Under the pieces are notes generated by a model. That model was not told where the DNA came from. It did no database searches and worked only from the letters and a program-made list of their open reading frames with translations. Shown piece after piece: positions 6,437 through 8,869 of a stretch of DNA of 8,869 nt (the first letter of the stretch is position 1; each line of letters begins with the position of its first letter). A program made the translations under genes and the position numbers. Origin of the DNA: Pseudonocardiales bacterium (GTDB lineage: Bacteria > Actinomycetota > Actinomycetes > Mycobacteriales > Pseudonocardiaceae); NCBI GenBank assembly GCA_025465385.1, contig JAODNG010000184.1, forward strand, positions 1-8,869, in the 5' to 3' direction.

Positions 6437-6965
6437 GTCCAGCTAACATTAAACGACTTAGTCATCCGGAAAAGGAGTAGCTCGATTCTGCCGCTTAGCG
6501 CAGATGCGGAAGATCGACCGTACGGCTACATGGTTCATGACTCCTCCGCTTCTTCAACCAGCACGGCTACGCCCTACTCTTGTTACCCCCTGCATCTGCT
6601 CGGATACCGTGAGCGTAGTAGAGATGACCGACCCTGTCACCATGTTCTCACCGATGCCCAGCACAAGTAGCACACATGGCGGGGTCATTGACCAGTGGGT
6701 GCATGTCCTGTTACCGCCGCCGCTGGCCGCCGGCAAGCAGACTTCGGAAGCACCCACACGAAAGTGGCGGTACTGGGCCGATTGACTCTTTCCGGCCGCA
6801 GCCATGGTAACACAGCGTATGCGGGCATCAATGGCGGCAGCGAAAGCGCCGCTACGCCCCCGGCAGCACAATACGTATGCAATTGCAGCCGTACTTAATG
6901 GGTACCCGCCCAGCAGGCTAAGTCCGGCCGTGTCGGGCATCACCTTAGACCGGTAGCGTCAAGCC
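6437..6965. other. Lower-GC, gene-poor intergenic stretch
   Basis: About 530 bases with visibly lower GC than the rest (runs such as AACATTAAACGACTTAG and GGAAAAGGAG). Overlapping open frames exist on both strands: a 93-residue one at 6504-6785 (+), a 129-residue one at 6554-6943 (-) and a 50-codon one at 6804-6956 (+). None has strong G/C third-position bias, a ribosome-binding site at the right place or a recognisable motif, so I do not call them as genes. An isolated AAAGGAG (6473-6479) has no ATG, GTG or TTG start behind it. The stretch holds the oxidoreductase promoter region at its left end and the region upstream of the DUF5996 gene at its right end. It may be degraded DNA of foreign origin. 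Confidence 0.45.
6446..6473 (-). promoter_or_regulatory. Possible housekeeping promoter of the oxidoreductase gene
   Basis: On the minus strand TAATGT (6451-6446) fits the TANNNT -10 pattern of the main actinobacterial sigma factor, with a weak TTTTCC element 16 bases upstream. Transcription would start near 6439, giving an 87-base leader to ATG 6352 or a nearly leaderless message for GTG 6436. Confidence 0.28.
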
Positions 6966-7886
6966 ATGCCCTTCCGATGGCCTTCCCTTTCTTACCCGGC
7001 GTGGAGCGCGACCTGCGACACGCTCCACGCGCACACCCAGGTCCTCGGTAAGTTGGCGGCGGCGATCGCCCCACCCGAGCCGCAGCTCCAACACGCCGCG
7101 CTACGGCTGACCGCGAGGGGATGGGAAACGGCCCCACTCCCCGCGACCGACGGCTCAGGCGCCGTCGTCGTCGCGCTCGATCTACGAACCCATGATGCTG
7201 TCGTCGAGCACAGCGACGGCAACGAGCAACGCATCACGCTCGTCCCAGACCGACCGGTACGCGAGGTCACCCGTGAAGTACTCACAGCGGTCCGCCGCCT
7301 TGGGATCGCTGTCGACATCGACCTAACCCCACAGGAGGTGCCGTGGAGCGTGCCGTTCGATGAAGACGACGAGCACAAGCGTTATGACCCCGGACAGGTC
7401 AATTCCTACTTTGCCGCTGCGACCCGCGCCGCGCTCGTCCTCGCGGCGTTCCGTGCGCCATATCGCGGACGCTCGACGCCGGTCAACGCGTGGTGGGGGT
7501 CGTTTGACCTCGCGGTGAATCTGTTCTCCGGCCAGCCGGTCGATCCACCGTCGGACGACTTCATCATGCGAAACGCAATGGACGCGCAGGAGGTCGCCAT
7601 CGGCTGGTGGCCTGGCGATCCGCGATACGGCAAGGCTGCGTTCTATGCCTATGCTTATCCAGCGCCGGAGGGTTTCGACACCGCGACGCTTTCCCCGGCG
7701 CAAGCGCGCTGGGATGCGGCGCTCGGTGAGTACATCCTGGACTGGGACGATGTGTGCCGCAGCCCCGACCCGCATGCTGTCGGGCTCGAGTTCGCCCGCT
7801 CAGCATTCCGCCATGCCTGCACGGTGTGCGATTGGGATCCAGCCCTTCTCGCCAGCGCTGAGGGCACGCCTCCGCCTATCAGCTAA
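6966..7886 (+). CDS. DUF5996 family protein
   Basis: This 306-residue, probably cytoplasmic protein is recognised from the ordered DUF5996 signature. It has WPSLSYPAWSATCDTLHAHTQVLGK at 5-29, then LTARGWETAPLP (48-59), VPFDEDDEHKRYDP (129-142), WWGSFDLAVNLFSG (176-189), IGWWPGD (212-218), AFYAYAYPAPEGF (225-237) and LGEYILDWDDV (253-263). The length matches the usual family size of about 300. The function of the family is unknown; members occur across bacteria as single genes, and the conserved Trp, His and acidic residues suggest a binding pocket, though no reaction is established. The ATG at 6966 starts the conserved block almost at once, which supports it although there is no clear Shine-Dalgarno, so translation may be leaderless or weak. 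A strong hairpin follows the stop, consistent with a single-gene unit. Confidence 0.9.
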   Translation: MPFRWPSLSYPAWSATCDTLHAHTQVLGKLAAAIAPPEPQLQHAALRLTARGWETAPLPATDGSGAVVVALDLRTHDAVVEHSDGNEQRITLVPDRPVREVTREVLTAVRRLGIAVDIDLTPQEVPWSVPFDEDDEHKRYDPGQVNSYFAAATRAALVLAAFRAPYRGRSTPVNAWWGSFDLAVNLFSGQPVDPPSDDFIMRNAMDAQEVAIGWWPGDPRYGKAAFYAYAYPAPEGFDTATLSPAQARWDAALGEYILDWDDVCRSPDPHAVGLEFARSAFRHACTVCDWDPALLASAEGTPPPIS

Positions 7887-7898
7887 GACGCGTCGCGG

Positions 7899-7935
7899 GC
7901 GGGCGTGGCTGCTCGACGTTAGGTGCCACGCCCGC
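7899..7935 (+). terminator. GC-rich hairpin terminator after the DUF5996 gene
   Basis: GCGGGCGTGGC (7899-7909) is perfectly complementary to GCCACGCCCGC (7925-7935), giving an 11-base-pair stem with a 15-base loop starting 13 bases after the TAA stop. There is no T-run, as is common for actinobacterial intrinsic terminators. Confidence 0.75.
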
Positions 7936-8340
7936 GACCGCTCCAGCTGGCCGTGGGGGCCCGTCGACGCGCAGATTCCGGTAGGGAGACGGTCGTTCCT
8001 TAGTCGCTGACCTGACGCCGGCCCGCATCACGACAACCCAAACGGGGTGGGCAAGAAGATGTACGTGGTCCAGGCTGAAAGGTACCCTGAGGCGGTAATG
8101 CGCATTGAGCGACACGAGTCCCGATCTCCGGCTCGACGCGTGGCGATCGGATAGCGGACGGGGCTCGTCGAGCGGTGCGACACGCTGCTCCAGACCCCGG
8201 CGGCGCGCTGACCGAGCAGAAGATCACTGTTCTGCGCAGCAGGTCCAGTGCGTCGCAGCCGGTGATGCACGCGATCGCCGGCGACAGCATTGCGGGCAAG
8301 ATCACGTTGACCACTGAACCGCTGACCCGGATGAGGGCAC
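7936..8340. other. Intergenic region with possible decayed coding sequence
   Basis: About 400 bases between the hairpin and the 39-residue membrane peptide gene. Several overlapping frames are open but none is convincing. A short frame from ATG 8059 (MYVVQAERYPEAVMRIE, stop near 8154) and a G/C-biased stretch in another frame at about 8170-8330 (containing AIAGDSIAGKITLTTEPLTR) look like pieces of one or two broken genes. The second loosely resembles the 'GK(I/L)VL' C-terminus of medium-chain dehydrogenases. No RNA gene or promoter is recognised. Confidence 0.35.
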
Positions 8341-8460
8341 ATGTACATCGTTGGCTACATCGCAGTAATCCTGGCAGCGATCATCGTCGTTCTCGTGCTT
8401 GCTCTCGGAGTGCTTTCCTTGTCAGATGTGCGCCGCTACCTACGGATCCGCAACATGTGA
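8341..8460 (+). CDS. Tiny single-pass membrane protein (39 residues)
   Basis: The ATG at 8341, preceded closely by GAGGG (8333-8337), opens a 39-codon gene. The product starts MYIVGYIAVILAAIIVVLVL and is a single hydrophobic helix (about residues 2-26) followed by a short basic tail, SLSDVRRYLRIRNM. The helix plus terminal 'PD/SD-x-RRYLRIRxM' tail is a pattern I associate with very small actinobacterial membrane proteins (DUF6893-type); the family number is from memory. The role is unknown; such peptides usually sit in the membrane with the positively charged tail inside and may modulate a larger membrane partner. The gene is often missed because of its size. The stretch immediately upstream is probably non-functional, so this looks like an independent unit. 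Codon use is G/C-ending, as in the real genes here. Confidence 0.75.
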   Translation: MYIVGYIAVILAAIIVVLVLALGVLSLSDVRRYLRIRNM

Positions 8461-8516
8461 CTCGGAAACCCTATGGCCGGCTCCTTGGCTCATTCCGAGC
8501 TAAGGAGCACGGAGGG

Positions 8517-8642
8517 GTGTTCTGCGTGGAGGACCGGGCGAGTCGTCGGTTGGACCGTGCAGAGCAGACGCCGATCACATTGATCGCTCCGGTGAATGGG
8601 GCGTTCGGAAGGTGCCGGATTTGCTGTGGGTGTGTCCGGTGA
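8517..8642 (+). CDS. Doubtful 41-residue peptide with Cys-rich C-terminus
   Basis: GTG 8517 follows AAGGAG (8502-8507) at an ideal nine-base distance. The frame encodes 41 residues ending GRCRICCGCVR, with four closely spaced cysteines (C-x2-C-C-x-C) and one more near the start. The cluster could bind a metal, but no family is recognised. Against it: part of the frame is covered by a minus-strand open frame with better codon bias (8575-8868), and both cannot easily be real. Low confidence. Confidence 0.25.
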   Translation: MFCVEDRASRRLDRAEQTPITLIAPVNGAFGRCRICCGCVR

Positions 8643-8868
8643 TGCTAGCGACGGTGATCACGCAGCGGATCGGGTAGACGCGGTCGACTCGGATGTTGTT
8701 TAGCCGGGTGGCCGAGTTGGGGTCGGTGTATCTGCCGACGGACCCCGCCAGCTGCGGGCCTGTGTCAGGGCGTCGCCGCTTGGTGACCACGCCGAGGTCC
8801 GCGGCAACTCCATCGAGAACCTGAGGTGAGCCAGGCCGTGCCTTACACGATTTTAAGTGCGGGTCCGT
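8575..8868 (-). CDS. Partial open frame running off the window, unknown product
   Basis: A minus-strand frame is open from the window edge to TGA at 8575-8577, about 97 codons. Third positions in the inner 71 codons (from GTG 8790) are about 80% G/C, close to that of the recognised genes. The sequence includes VLDGVAADLGVVTKRRRPDTG, then VGRYTDPNSATRLNNIRVDRVYPIRC and VASITGHTHSKSGTFRTPH. I recognise no family. It may be the C-terminal end of a gene that starts outside, a fragment of a mobile-element protein, or chance. If the start is inside, GTG 8790 or the nearby upstream codons are the only candidates and none has a clear ribosome-binding site. Confidence 0.35.
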   Translation of the reverse strand, partial: TDPHLKSCKARPGSPQVLDGVAADLGVVTKRRRPDTGPQLAGSVGRYTDPNSATRLNNIRVDRVYPIRCVITVASITGHTHSKSGTFRTPHSPERSM

Positions 8869-8869
8869 A

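Noticed and set aside
6504..6785. 93-residue open frame on the plus strand in the low-GC gap
   Set aside because: Modest third-position G/C bias, no ribosome-binding site at its ATG, no recognisable motif, and an equally long frame on the other strand.
6554..6943. 129-residue open frame on the minus strand in the low-GC gap
   Set aside because: Low-complexity Ala/Gly/Ser-rich translation without domain features; ordinary for stop-poor actinobacterial DNA.
6804..6956. 50-codon frame ending nine bases before the DUF5996 start
   Set aside because: No Shine-Dalgarno and mixed codon use; its position alone does not make it a leader peptide.
8028..8348. 106-residue minus-strand frame upstream of the small membrane protein
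   Set aside because: Arg/Ser-rich translation without motif, and no supporting start signal.
1..8869. tRNA genes, CRISPR array, insertion-sequence ends, phage attachment sites
   Set aside because: Looked for T-loop GGTTCGA-type sequences, regularly spaced repeats and long terminal inverted repeats on both strands by eye; none seen.

Overview
The window looks like chromosomal DNA from a high-GC actinobacterium. The protein-coding stretches have strongly G/C-ending codons. The families present (six-cysteine exported SGNH hydrolase, MEDS sensor fused to an anti-sigma-type ATPase, DUF6221-like and DUF5996-like proteins, a tiny membrane protein ending in an RRYLRIRNM-type tail) are typical of Mycobacteriales, Pseudonocardiales or Streptomyces relatives. 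I cannot fix the genus. No rRNA, tRNA, CRISPR array or intact insertion sequence was found.

Layout, left to right. Bases 1-212 hold the C-terminal end of a short-chain dehydrogenase (+). Then come an exported SGNH/GDSL esterase (309-1211, +) and a 165-residue single-pass membrane protein with a small cysteine-paired extracytoplasmic domain (1322-1819, +). The latter converges with, and overlaps by 8 bases, a MEDS-HATPase anti-sigma-type regulator (1812-2777, -). Upstream of the regulator is a good match to a general-stress SigF/SigB-type promoter (2860-2885, - strand). Two unrecognised genes diverge from a 64-base gap (2906-3418, -; 3483-4115, +). The second ends one base short of a convergent DUF6221-like gene (4117-4431, -). 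Next is a large membrane oxidoreductase (4634-6352, -) that fuses a ferric-reductase-like haem b membrane domain to a complete phthalate-dioxygenase-reductase-like flavin, NAD(P) and [2Fe-2S] module. After a lower-GC gene-poor stretch comes a DUF5996-family gene (6966-7886, +) with a strong hairpin behind it. The right end is sparse: a 39-residue membrane peptide gene (8341-8460, +), a doubtful cysteine-rich peptide, and an open frame on the minus strand running off the edge.

The genes do not form one operon; they are mostly single units in alternating orientation, and no shared pathway is evident. The coherent functional story is limited to two items: a stress-type regulator carrying its own sensor domain and apparently its own stress-sigma promoter, and the self-contained electron-transfer fusion, which has no oxygenase partner nearby. 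I see no clear defence or novel multi-gene system.
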